A stretch of DNA of 64,000 bases. Origin: Kaistia defluvii (GTDB taxonomy: Bacteria > Pseudomonadota > Alphaproteobacteria > Rhizobiales > Kaistiaceae). The notes under the pieces are model-generated. The model was not told the DNA's origin. It worked only from the letters and a program-made list of their open reading frames with translations, and made no database searches. Positions 35,549 through 43,918 of the stretch are shown here, piece after piece. The stretch spans positions 496,001 to 560,000 of the forward strand of contig NZ_JAPKNI010000001.1 in assembly GCF_026343955.1 (NCBI RefSeq), written 5' to 3'. Position 1 is the stretch's first letter. Each line of letters starts with the position of its first letter. The translations under genes were made by a program, and so were the position numbers.

Positions 35549-35731
35549 TCAGCCCTTGGTGTGTCCGGTCTCTTCCATCATGTGCTCGACGGCCATGATC
35601 GCGTTCTCGAGATCCGAAATCTTGCGCAGGGCGCCATCGGTCGGCAGGCCGCCGGCATCGACCGCCTGGGTGATCAGCTTCTGCTGCGCTTCGACCAGAC
35701 GAGCCCGCAGTGCCACAAGCTTCTTGTTCAT
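35549..35731 (-). CDS. Small hypothetical protein (60 aa), helical hairpin
   Basis: A 60-residue protein beginning MNKKLVALRARLVEAQQKL, with AAGGA nine bases before the ATG. Two amphipathic helices (residues 2-20 and 34-53) are separated by the loop AGGLPTDGA. It ends in GHTKG. I recall no characterised homologue. It is divergent from another small gene at 35938, and the shared upstream region is 206 bases. Confidence 0.6.
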   Translation of the reverse strand: MNKKLVALRARLVEAQQKLITQAVDAGGLPTDGALRKISDLENAIMAVEHMMEETGHTKG

Positions 35732-35937
35732 CAATAAGTATCCTTCGTTCCGACCGACATATGACTGTTTTGCGGGAGGCATCGACACGAAAATCCGTCA
35801 GCAGTCGATGCGACGCAATCGCCCAACTTGTTGTGGATGAGGGAGAATGGCCCAAGACGGTTCCATACCACCGCTTGACCGAATCTCGAAGGAGGCAGAT
35901 TCTTTATTCTGGTTCTTCTCGACAGGGTGGTCGGAAT

Positions 35938-36150
35938 ATGTCGCGACGAATTTTTCTCACAGCAGCCTTGGATCGCCTGGTGGACGAGGGTCAGATCGGC
36001 CGACGCTCCAACGCGCACCGCATCATCAAGATGGTGATCGAGAGCGGCGTCACGGCACTCGACGAAGATCAGCGCCAGATCTACGACAGCGAGCTCATTC
36101 CCAAGATCGAACAGGTTCAGATCCTCAACCATTCCGGCACCCGTCATTGA
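35938..36150 (+). CDS. Small hypothetical protein (70 aa)
   Basis: A 70-residue protein beginning MSRRIFLTAALDRLVDEGQI. The first half is basic and helical (GRRSNAHRIIKMVIESG) and the second half acidic (DEDQRQIYDSELIPKIE), which could suit a nucleic-acid or partner-binding role, but no known family is evident. The Shine-Dalgarno sequence is modest (GGGTGG). An in-frame extension upstream exists without clear protein character. It is followed 143 bases later by another very small gene on the same strand. Confidence 0.5.
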   Translation: MSRRIFLTAALDRLVDEGQIGRRSNAHRIIKMVIESGVTALDEDQRQIYDSELIPKIEQVQILNHSGTRH

Positions 36151-36293
36151 TACGATCCCTTACGATCGGGTCGATGCCGTCTGTACTTTCATCGCTTTGA
36201 ACGCCATACTTGTAGCACCACTGGCATGGAGGCCTCGGCTGCCAGTGGCTGAGAGAGACTTGCGCTCCCGCCTGCCCCAGAGGAGGAACGCCA

Positions 36294-36473
36294 ATGATCT
36301 CCGATCGCGAAAAGCAGGCGATGGAATGCCTGGAACTCGCCGCCCAAGCTGACGATCCCGCCGTCCAGAAGTCCCTGCGACAGGCCGCCGACGCCTTGCT
36401 TTTCAACAACTTGACCGAGCCATCGATCCTGTCGCCCGGAAGCCCCTCGGCCCCGCAGGCCGAAGCGGACTGA
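36294..36473 (+). CDS. Small hypothetical protein (59 aa)
   Basis: A 59-residue frame with a strong AGGAGG eight bases before ATG. The protein begins MISDREKQAMECLELAAQAD. It has a helical first two thirds (VQKSLRQAADALLFNN) and a Pro/Ser-rich tail ending PQAEAD. The sequence ECLELAAQADDPAVQKSLRQ looks like a fragment of a small helical-repeat or stress-type protein seen in rhizobial relatives, but I cannot name it. The ribosome-binding site and codon use make it a likely real gene. Confidence 0.65.
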   Translation: MISDREKQAMECLELAAQADDPAVQKSLRQAADALLFNNLTEPSILSPGSPSAPQAEAD

Positions 36474-36533
36474 TCGCCTCCGCAGGCTGCGGGCTTTCCC
36501 GCGTGTGAAGAGCCCGCCTTCTCGGCATCCCGC

Positions 36534-37199
36534 CTAGTTGGTGGCGAAGCAATAGAGCAGTCCGGCGCCGCCTGTGCTCTGCAAGGCCGCCTGGTTGCAC
36601 CCGCCCCGCGACAGATGCGACGAGTTCCAGGATTTCATCGGCGCGCTGTCGTTGAGGCCGACCCGGTCGTGATGGCCGAGCATGGCCGCGCCATCCACGC
36701 CGCCCTTCGTCCAGTTGCCGCATGTCTTGTCCTCGCCGGGCGGAAAGGCGGTGCCATCCGGCTGGCTGCCGGTGAGGATGTCGTGCCGGTTCGGCGTATC
36801 GCCACGGCCGTTCACCGTCGCCCCGGTTTCGGTCAGCGCGGTCTGCTTGTTCAGATTGTTGCCGTCGCTGTGCAGCTCTGCGACGTCCTTGGCGATGACG
36901 ACACCCCTGGCGTTCTGCCAGGGGCCCTTTCCGATGCGGTCGCGCGCATTCACCGCCGGCGCGCCATCGGATTCCTGCGTCGAGAGATAGGCATGCCAGG
37001 CGCGCTTGCCGGCGCCGACCTTGGTGGCAAGCGTCTGGCAGATCGTGTCGGCCCCGTCGAGCCCGCCGAGATCCGCGCCTTGGACCGAGCCGGCGCTCGT
37101 GACGAAGAAGGTCATGCGGCTGGCGTCCTGCGCCTTGGCGGGGACCGCAAGCGCCAGGGTCGCGATCGATGCAGCCAGCGCCAGGGATGCGTATCTCAT
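36534..37199 (-). CDS. Secreted lectin-like (endostatin/C-type-lectin-fold) protein
   Basis: A 221-residue exported protein with a signal peptide cleaved after AKA near residue 23. The mature protein begins with MTFFVTSAGSVQGADLGGLDGADTICQ and continues with RAWHAYLSTQ, NARDRIGKGPW, the NRHDILTGSQPDG block, CGNWTKG and a terminal GLLYCFATN. Conserved Cys and Trp residues placed this way are typical of a bacterial secreted family related to the endostatin/C-type-lectin fold. A carbohydrate- or surface-binding role is only an inference from the fold. It is monocistronic and lies 97 bases from the gbdR stop. Confidence 0.7.
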   Translation of the reverse strand: MRYASLALAASIATLALAVPAKAQDASRMTFFVTSAGSVQGADLGGLDGADTICQTLATKVGAGKRAWHAYLSTQESDGAPAVNARDRIGKGPWQNARGVVIAKDVAELHSDGNNLNKQTALTETGATVNGRGDTPNRHDILTGSQPDGTAFPPGEDKTCGNWTKGGVDGAAMLGHHDRVGLNDSAPMKSWNSSHLSRGGCNQAALQSTGGAGLLYCFATN

Positions 37200-37295
37200 G
37201 TCGATCTCCTCTCATGCCCGTATCGTCCGCAACGCACGGATGCGCCACCCGTTCCGATATAGGTGGCGTGGTGGGCCCGACGAGAGCGCGAAAGA

Positions 37296-38324
37296 CTAGC
37301 CGGCGGCCCGCGCGGGGACGCTGGCGCGCAGGGCGTTGCGCTCGGCGCGCGGCGTGCGGCCGAAATGCTCGACATAGCTTTTCGAGAAATGCGAGGCCGA
37401 GACGAAGCCGCATTCGACGGCGATGGCGAGGATCGGCCGGCTGGTCTGGCGCAGCAACTCGCGCGAGCGCTCCAGCCGGATCGTCAGATAGTGCCGGGTC
37501 GGCGAGCGGCCTAGATATTTGTGAAACAGCCGCTCCAGCTGCCGCGTCGAGCACCCGGCCTTGGCCGCCAGTTCCTGGCAGGTGAGCGGCCGCTCGATCG
37601 CCTGCTCCATCAGCGCCACCACGGCGAGCAGCCTTGGATGGGCGACGCCGAGCCGGACGCGCAGGTCCATGCGCTGCCGCTCGGCCGCATCGCGGACACG
37701 GTGATGGATGAGCTGGTCGGTGACCTCGGCGGCGATGTCGGCGCCGTGATGGCCGGCGATCAGCGACAGCATCATGTCGACCGCCGCCGTCCCGCCGGCG
37801 CAGGTGAAGCGGCTGCGGTCGATCTCGAACAGCTCCTGGCTCAGGTCGAGATCAGGAAACTCCGAGGCCAGGCTGGAGAAATTCTCCCAGTGGATCGTCG
37901 CCGCATACCCCTCCAGCAGGCCGGCCTTGGCGAGCACATAGGTCCCGGTGCAGACCGCGCCGATACCGACGCCGAACGAGGCCAGCCGGCGCAGCGCCGC
38001 CATCAGCTCGCGACGATTGTGGGTCTGGACATCCAGCCCGGCGCAAACGATCGCCGCCACGAGCCCGCCCGCTTCCGCATAGGCGCCATCGACCGCGACG
38101 GCGACGCCGTTCGAAGCCTCGATCACTAGGCCATCGGGCGAATAGAGCCGCCATTCATACAGCGCCCGCCCGGCGGCGCGGTTGGCCAGCCGCAGCGGCT
38201 CGATCGCCGAGGTGAAGGCGATCATCGAGAACTGCGGCACCAGCATGAAGCCATAGATGCGCGGGGGCTCGGCGACCGGCATCAGCGACACGGGCATCGT
38301 CGATCTCCCGACCGGCTTCTGCAT
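37296..38324 (-). CDS. gbdR: GbdR-type AraC-family activator of glycine betaine catabolism
   Basis: A 342-residue regulator of the GlxA branch. An N-terminal DJ-1/GATase1-like sensor domain (IYGFMLVPQFSMIAFTSAIEPLRLAN, then GAVCTGTYVLAKAGLL) is followed by a C-terminal AraC helix-turn-helix pair from about residue 225 (LTCQELAAKAGCSTRQLERLFHKYLGRSP and ILAIAVECGFVSASHFSKSYVEHFG). In Pseudomonas GbdR senses glycine betaine and dimethylglycine and activates gbc, dgc and sox genes. Its position, divergent from soxB at the head of the whole catabolic cluster, strongly supports the same role here. Confidence 0.88.
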   Translation of the reverse strand: MQKPVGRSTMPVSLMPVAEPPRIYGFMLVPQFSMIAFTSAIEPLRLANRAAGRALYEWRLYSPDGLVIEASNGVAVAVDGAYAEAGGLVAAIVCAGLDVQTHNRRELMAALRRLASFGVGIGAVCTGTYVLAKAGLLEGYAATIHWENFSSLASEFPDLDLSQELFEIDRSRFTCAGGTAAVDMMLSLIAGHHGADIAAEVTDQLIHHRVRDAAERQRMDLRVRLGVAHPRLLAVVALMEQAIERPLTCQELAAKAGCSTRQLERLFHKYLGRSPTRHYLTIRLERSRELLRQTSRPILAIAVECGFVSASHFSKSYVEHFGRTPRAERNALRASVPARAAG

Positions 38325-38535
38325 GGCGATTTCCCTGCCGGCTGCCTGATGCTCTCACGTCTTGACGGATCCGAAATCGATGATCCGCGCCCTCGGGAAC
38401 GGCGTCAATACACTCTGGAATCGGACCAGCTCAAAGGAAGGTGGCGCGCCGTCGCAAAACCTCAAATTCGCGTCGCTGTCGCACCAGATCGGCCGCTGGC
38501 TTCGCGCCAAGCTCGGTTGGTAATCGGGGTTCCCC
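38325..38535. promoter_or_regulatory. Divergent gbdR-soxB control region
   Basis: A gap of 211 bases separates the divergent gbdR and sox operons and must hold both promoters. GTCGCA occurs twice on the plus strand (38451-38456 and 38478-38483) with CGTCGC between them. Such spaced direct half-sites would suit an AraC-type activator, but this is a weak pattern match. GGGG precedes the soxB ATG. Confidence 0.4.
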
Positions 38536-39789
38536 ATGCGCCGTTTCTCGCTCAAATCGCTGATCTCGGAAGCCTTCAACGCCCACCAGGGCTGGGAGCG
38601 GCAATGGCGCGCGCCCGAGCCGAAGGCGGCCTATGACGCGGTCATTGTCGGCGGCGGCGGCCATGGCCTCGCCACCGCCTATTACCTCGCGAAAGAACAC
38701 GGCCTCACCAATATCGCGGTGATCGAGAAGGGCTGGCTCGGCGGCGGCAATACCGGCCGCAACACGACGATCATCCGCTCCAACTATCTCTATGAGGAGA
38801 GCGAGGGGATCTACGAGCATGCGATGAAGCTCTGGGCCGGGCTGTCGCAGGAGCTCAACTACAACGTCATGTATTCGCAGCGCGGCGTGCTGATGCTGGC
38901 GCATAACAGCCACGACGTGCAGAGCTTCAAGCGCCATGTCTATGCCAACCGGCTGGCCGGCATCGACAATGAATGGCTGACGCCGGACGAGGCCAAGGAA
39001 TTCTGCCCGCCGCTCAACATCTCGCCCACCCTGCGCTATCCGATCGTCGGCGCGGCCCTGCAGCGGCGCGGCGGCGTGGCGCGGCATGACGCGGTCGCCT
39101 GGGGCTATGCGCGCGGCGCCGATGCGATGGGCGTCGACATCATCCAGAATTGCGAGGTCACCGGCTTCCGCAGAGACGCTGCCGGCGCGATCGCCGGCGT
39201 CGAGACCTCGAAGGGCTTCATCGCCACAAAGCGCGTCGGCGTCGTCGCCGCGGGCCATACCAGCGTGGTGATGGCGCGCGCCGGGCTGCGCATGCCGCTC
39301 GAAAGCTTCCCGCTGCAGGCGCTGGTTTCCGAGCCGGTGAAGCCGGTCTTTCCCTGCGTGGTGATGTCGAACGCCGTGCACGCCTACATCTCGCAATCCG
39401 ATAAGGGCGAACTGGTGATCGGCGCCGGCACCGACCAGTACATCTCCTACAGCCAGCAGGGCGGGCTGCACGTTCCGATCCATACGCTGGACGCGATCTG
39501 CGAGCTGTTCCCGCAATTCTCGCGGATGCGGATGCTGCGGAGCTGGGGCGGCATCGTCGACGTGACGCCGGATCGCTCGCCGATCATCGGCAAGACGCCG
39601 ATCCCCGGCCTCTACGTCAATTGCGGCTGGGGCACGGGCGGCTTCAAGGCGACGCCCGGCTCCGGCAACGTCTTCGCCTGGACCATCGCCAAGGGCGAAC
39701 CGCACCCGATCAACGCCCCCTTCACCCTCGATCGCTTCCGCACCGGACGGCTGATCGACGAAGCGGCCGCCGCCGCCGTAGCACACTAG
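38536..39789 (+). CDS. soxB: Sarcosine oxidase beta subunit
   Basis: A 417-residue flavoprotein subunit of heterotetrameric sarcosine oxidase, which converts sarcosine with O2 and tetrahydrofolate to glycine, 5,10-methylene-THF and H2O2. The FAD motif is [16 protein letters not shown] (about 37-52), [14 protein letters not shown] follows, and [17 protein letters not shown] near 180 contains the His that carries covalent FMN in characterised enzymes. The C-terminal [14 protein letters not shown] closes the FAD site. It is the first gene of soxBDAG and starts 211 bases from divergent gbdR. A palindromic repeat separates it from soxD. Confidence 0.96.
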   Translation: MRRFSLKSLISEAFNAHQGWERQWRAPEPKAAYDAVIVGGGGHGLATAYYLAKEHGLTNIAVIEKGWLGGGNTGRNTTIIRSNYLYEESEGIYEHAMKLWAGLSQELNYNVMYSQRGVLMLAHNSHDVQSFKRHVYANRLAGIDNEWLTPDEAKEFCPPLNISPTLRYPIVGAALQRRGGVARHDAVAWGYARGADAMGVDIIQNCEVTGFRRDAAGAIAGVETSKGFIATKRVGVVAAGHTSVVMARAGLRMPLESFPLQALVSEPVKPVFPCVVMSNAVHAYISQSDKGELVIGAGTDQYISYSQQGGLHVPIHTLDAICELFPQFSRMRMLRSWGGIVDVTPDRSPIIGKTPIPGLYVNCGWGTGGFKATPGSGNVFAWTIAKGEPHPINAPFTLDRFRTGRLIDEAAAAAVAH

Positions 39790-39824
39790 AGCAGGATGCA
39801 AACCTTGAAAGACCAGCGCCATTC

Positions 39825-39951
39825 TTCACCTCTCCCTGAGGGAGAGGTCGACGGCCATAGGCCGGCGGGTGAGGGTTTACGGCCTTACCGGATGGTTCCC
39901 TAAACCCTCACCCGGCTCTTCGAGCCGACCTCTCCCTCCGGGAGAGGTGAA
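39825..39951. repeat. Nested palindromic element between soxB and soxD
   Basis: Two 26-base arms (39825-39850 and 39926-39951) are inverted copies with a single mismatch, and each arm is itself a hairpin around CTCCCTGAGGGAG or CTCCCTCCGGGAG. Inside them GGGTGAGGGTTTA and TAAACCCTCACCC form another inverted pair. The element lies inside the sox operon and would fold in the mRNA. The core CCTCTCCCTGAGGGAGAGG recurs at 63842-63860. Confidence 0.8.
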
Positions 39952-39984
39952 GCGTCAGTTCCCACCCTCAAGAGGGGCCCGAAG

Positions 39985-40269
39985 ATGCTGCTCATCCCCT
40001 GCCCCTATTGCGGCGACCGGCCGGAGATCGAATTTCGCGGCGGCGGCGAGGCCCATATCGCCCGCCCCCGCGATCCTCAGGCAGTTGACGATCAGGCCTG
40101 GGCCGAATTCCTGTTCTACCGGACCAATCCGAAGGGCCTGATGGCCGAGCGCTGGAACCATGCGCATGGCTGCCAGCGCTGGTTCAATGCGCTGCGCGAC
40201 ACGGTGAGCGACCGCATCCTGGAGAGCTACAGGATGGGCGAAAAGCCGTCTGGCGGAGGGAGCTCCTGA
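39985..40269 (+). CDS. soxD: Sarcosine oxidase delta subunit
   Basis: A 94-residue subunit with the zinc-binding CPYCGDRPEIEF at the start and a His/Cys pair in NHAHGCQRWFNALRDT, the pattern of heterotetrameric sarcosine oxidase delta chains. It binds the alpha subunit and zinc and helps build the complex. GAGGGG lies upstream of the ATG. Its TGA overlaps the soxA ATG by one base, so the two are translationally coupled. Confidence 0.95.
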   Translation: MLLIPCPYCGDRPEIEFRGGGEAHIARPRDPQAVDDQAWAEFLFYRTNPKGLMAERWNHAHGCQRWFNALRDTVSDRILESYRMGEKPSGGGSS

Positions 40270-43256
40270 TGGCCGGCCGCAACCGCCTGCCCCGGGGTGG
40301 CCGCGTCGACCGGTCGAAGTCGGTCTCGATCGCCTTCAATGGCAGGACGCTGGCCGGTTTTGCCGGCGATACCGTCGCCTCGCTGCTGATCGCGCATGAC
40401 ATCCATTTCGTCGGCCGCTCGTTCAAATATCACCGGCCGCGCGGCTTTCTCAGCCATGGCTCGGACGAGCCGAACGCGCTGCTTTCGGTCGATCGCGGCC
40501 CCGGCAAGATCGACCCGAACAACCGCGCCACGGTGGCGGAAGCCCGCGAAGGTCTCGTCACCCACTCGCAGAACCATTGGCCGTCGCTCGACTTCGACGT
40601 CGGCGCGATCAACGACGTGCTGTCGCCCGTCTTCGTCGCCGGCTTCTACTACAAGACCTTCATGTGGCCGCGCAGGTTCTGGGACAGCGTCTACGAACCG
40701 AAGATCCGGGCCGCCGCCGGTCTCGGCCGGGCGCCGACCGAGCCGGATGCCGACCGCTACGCCAACCGCCACGCCCATTGCGACGTGCTGGTGGTCGGCG
40801 CCGGCCCGGCAGGCCTCGCCGCGGCGCTCGCCGCCTCGGAGACGGGCAAGCGCATCTTCCTCGCCGACGAGCAGGCGGAGATGGGCGGCACGCTGCTGCA
40901 CGACCGGACCTCGATGATCGACGGCAAGCCGGCGCAGGATTGGGTGGCGGAAGCGCTCGCCGAATTGCGGGCGCGAGGCAACGTCACGCTGCTGCCGCGC
41001 ACCACCGCCTTTGGCTATTACAACCACAACCACATCGCGCTTGCCGAACGCATCACCGACCATCTCGCCGACGCCCCCGCTCACATGCCGCGCGAAAGGC
41101 TTTGGCAGATCCGCGCCGCCGAGGTGGTGCTGGCGACCGGCGCGCATGAGCGGCCGCTGGTCTTCGCGGACAATGACCGCCCGGGCATCCTGCTGGCGGA
41201 AAGCGTGCGCGCCTTCATCAACCGCTATGCCGTTGCCCCCGGCCGCAGGATCGTCTTCGTCACCAATGGCGCCTCGGCCTATGCGGCGGCGCTCGACGCG
41301 GCCGATGCCGGGCTCGACGTGACGCTGGTCGATATCCGGCCCGAGGGTGATTGCGGGCCGGAACTGGCCGCGCTGCGAGCAAAGGGCGTAACGGCCTTGA
41401 CCGGCCACACCGTCCTGGCCGCGACCGGCACCAGGCGCGTCACCGGCCTCGCCGTCGCGCCGGTGTCCCCGGAAGGCAAGATCGGCGCGCGGAAAATCCT
41501 TGCCGCCGATTGCGTCGGCATGTCGGGCGGCTGGACACCCTCGGTGCATCTGTTCTCGCAATCGCGCGGCAAGCTGCGCTTCGACCCGGCGCTCGATGCC
41601 TTCGTCCCGGATCAACCGGTCCAGGCAACCCGCTCGGCCGGCGCTGCCAACGGCCGCTACGATCTCAGCGAGATCCTTGCCGAAGGCTTTGCCGCCGGCA
41701 GCGCCGCCGCGGGCGACAGCGCCACCCGCACCTTCGCGGCCACGCCAACGCCGACCGGCTTCTTGCCGGTTCGCGCGCTGCCCACCGATGCGGATCCCGC
41801 TCGCATCAAGGCCTTCATCGATTTCCAGAACGACGTGACCGCGAAAGATATCCACCTCGCCGTCCGCGAGGGCTTCGAATCCGTCGAGCATGTCAAGCGT
41901 TACACCACGACAGGCATGGCGACGGACCAGGGCAAGAGTTCGAACATGAACGCGCTCGGCCTCGTGGCCGGCATCCTGGACAAGCCCCTGCCGACGGTCG
42001 GCACCACCACCTTCCGCCCGCCCTACACGCCCGTCACCTTCGGCACGCTAATCGGCCCGTCGCGCGATGCGCTGTTCGACCCTGCGCGCAAGACGCCGAT
42101 CCATGGCTGGGCCGAGGAACAGGGCGCGCGGTTCGAGGATGTCGGGCTCTGGAAGCGCGCCTGGTATTTTCCACGCGGCGACGAGGACATGCGCGAGGCG
42201 GTGGCGCGCGAATGCGCGGCTGTGCGCGAGCATGTCGGCATCTTCGACGCCAGCACGCTGGGCAAGATCGAGGTCGTCGGCCCCGATGCGGCCGAGTTCA
42301 TGAACCGCATCTACGTCAATGGCTGGCTGAAGCTCGAACCTGGCCGTTGCCGCTACGGGCTGATGCTGAAGGAGGACGGCTACATCCTCGACGACGGCGT
42401 CGTCGCGCGGCTGGCGCCCGATCGCTTCCATGTCACCACCACCACCGGCGGCGCGCCGCGCGTGCTCGCCCATATGGAGGATTACCTCCAGACCGAATGG
42501 CCGGAGTTGGAAGTCTTCCTGACCTCGACCACCGAGCAGTTCGCCGTCATCGCCGTGCAGGGCCCGAAGGCGCGCGACCTGATCGCACCACTGGTCACCG
42601 GCATCGATCTCGCCAACGACGCGTTCCCGCATATGGCGGTGCGGACCGGCTTCATCTGCGGCGTGCCGACAAGGCTGTTCCGCGTCTCGTTCACCGGCGA
42701 ACTCGGCTTCGAGATCAACGTGCCCGCCGATTATGGCCGCGCCATCTGGGAAGCGATCTTTGCGCGCGGCGCCGCGTTCGGGCTGACGCCCTATGGCACC
42801 GAAGCGATGCATGTGCTGCGCGCCGAGCGCGGCTTCGTCATCATCGGGCAGGAAACCGACGGAACCGTCACGCCGGACGATCTCGGCCTTGGCGGCATGA
42901 TCGCCAGGACCAAGCCGGATTTCGTCGGCAAGCGCTCGCTGGCACGGCCGGACCTGGTCGCGCCCGGCCGCAAGCAACTGGTCGGCATCCTGGCCGACGA
43001 CCCGACCCTCCTTCTCGACGAGGGCGCGCAGATCGTCGCCGACCGCGACCAGCCGATCCCGATCCATGCGCTCGGCCATGTAACCTCGAGCTACTGGAGC
43101 CCGGCCTGCGACCGCTCGATCGCGCTGGCGCTGGTCGAGAGCGGCCGCGCGCGCATCGGCAGCGAGGTCTTCGTGACAACGCCGAGCAGTTTCACCAAGG
43201 CGACGGTCACCGCACCATCCTTCTTCGACGCCGAAGGGAAGCGCGTCCATGCTTGA
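40269..43256 (+). CDS. soxA: Sarcosine oxidase alpha subunit
   Basis: A 995-residue subunit, the usual length. It begins with the 2Fe-2S-ferredoxin-like SoxA_A3 region (VSIAFNGRTLAGFAGDTVASLL). An NAD-binding Rossmann domain follows (VLVVGAGPAGLAAALAA, about 178-194) with ATGAHERPLVFADNDRPG. A C-terminal folate-binding aminomethyltransferase (GcvT-like) domain starts at about 600, including FGLTPYGTEAMHVLRAERGFVIIG split over two blocks. It accepts the one-carbon unit from sarcosine onto tetrahydrofolate. It overlaps soxD by one base and soxG by eight. Confidence 0.96.
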   Translation: MAGRNRLPRGGRVDRSKSVSIAFNGRTLAGFAGDTVASLLIAHDIHFVGRSFKYHRPRGFLSHGSDEPNALLSVDRGPGKIDPNNRATVAEAREGLVTHSQNHWPSLDFDVGAINDVLSPVFVAGFYYKTFMWPRRFWDSVYEPKIRAAAGLGRAPTEPDADRYANRHAHCDVLVVGAGPAGLAAALAASETGKRIFLADEQAEMGGTLLHDRTSMIDGKPAQDWVAEALAELRARGNVTLLPRTTAFGYYNHNHIALAERITDHLADAPAHMPRERLWQIRAAEVVLATGAHERPLVFADNDRPGILLAESVRAFINRYAVAPGRRIVFVTNGASAYAAALDAADAGLDVTLVDIRPEGDCGPELAALRAKGVTALTGHTVLAATGTRRVTGLAVAPVSPEGKIGARKILAADCVGMSGGWTPSVHLFSQSRGKLRFDPALDAFVPDQPVQATRSAGAANGRYDLSEILAEGFAAGSAAAGDSATRTFAATPTPTGFLPVRALPTDADPARIKAFIDFQNDVTAKDIHLAVREGFESVEHVKRYTTTGMATDQGKSSNMNALGLVAGILDKPLPTVGTTTFRPPYTPVTFGTLIGPSRDALFDPARKTPIHGWAEEQGARFEDVGLWKRAWYFPRGDEDMREAVARECAAVREHVGIFDASTLGKIEVVGPDAAEFMNRIYVNGWLKLEPGRCRYGLMLKEDGYILDDGVVARLAPDRFHVTTTTGGAPRVLAHMEDYLQTEWPELEVFLTSTTEQFAVIAVQGPKARDLIAPLVTGIDLANDAFPHMAVRTGFICGVPTRLFRVSFTGELGFEINVPADYGRAIWEAIFARGAAFGLTPYGTEAMHVLRAERGFVIIGQETDGTVTPDDLGLGGMIARTKPDFVGKRSLARPDLVAPGRKQLVGILADDPTLLLDEGAQIVADRDQPIPIHALGHVTSSYWSPACDRSIALALVESGRARIGSEVFVTTPSSFTKATVTAPSFFDAEGKRVHA

Positions 43257-43812
43257 GATAGCAAAAGAGGCCGCCCGCGCCGCGGCGCTCGACCCCGACG
43301 CCGCGACCCCGGCTATCGCCCCCATGCCGCCGGCCACGCGCTTTGCGCTGCGGATGCGCCCGGAAACGGCGACAGAGATCGGCAGTGTCGCCGGTTTCCA
43401 GCTCGACCTGCCGATCAACCGCGCCAGCCTCGGCCCGCGTCTTGCGGCACGCCTCGGCCCGAACGAATGGCTGCTGATTGCTGAGGACGGCGAGACCGAG
43501 GCGATCGAGGCCGAGATCGCGTCAGCGCTTGGCGAGCGTTTCCATGCGCTGGTCGATATCAGCCACCGCAATGTCGGCCTTTCCGTGCGCGGCGCGCAGG
43601 CAGCCGACATGCTGAATGCCGGCTGCCCGCTTGACCTGTCTACGGATGCCTTGCCGGCCGGCTCGGCCACCCGCACCCTGCTCGGCAAGGCGGAAATCGT
43701 GCTGATCCACGAGGATGACGCGCCGACCTACCGGGTCGAATGCTGGCGCTCCTTCGCCCCCTATGTGCACGGCTTCCTGCAGGAAGCGGCGCGGGACTTT
43801 GATGGCGGTTGA
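43249..43812 (+). CDS. soxG: Sarcosine oxidase gamma subunit
   Basis: A 187-residue subunit with the family features RLGPNEWLLIAEDGETEAI, ALVDISHRNVGLSVRGAQAADMLNAGCPLDLS and YRVECWRSFAPYVHGFLQEA. It stabilises the alpha-beta core of the heterotetramer, and its fold resembles the folate-binding domain of GcvT. It begins eight bases inside soxA, which indicates translational coupling, and ends the soxBDAG unit. The next gene, gbcA, starts 106 bases later and may have its own promoter. Confidence 0.93.
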   Translation: MLEIAKEAARAAALDPDAATPAIAPMPPATRFALRMRPETATEIGSVAGFQLDLPINRASLGPRLAARLGPNEWLLIAEDGETEAIEAEIASALGERFHALVDISHRNVGLSVRGAQAADMLNAGCPLDLSTDALPAGSATRTLLGKAEIVLIHEDDAPTYRVECWRSFAPYVHGFLQEAARDFDGG

Positions 43813-43918
43813 GCGTGTCGCCTTCCGGCGAGAAGATGTCGTTCCGGCACGCATGGGACGGCAGGACGGGTAGCAGAATGAGCGGGACCCAGGGTCCGCC
43901 TTCACGAAAGCTGAGCCG

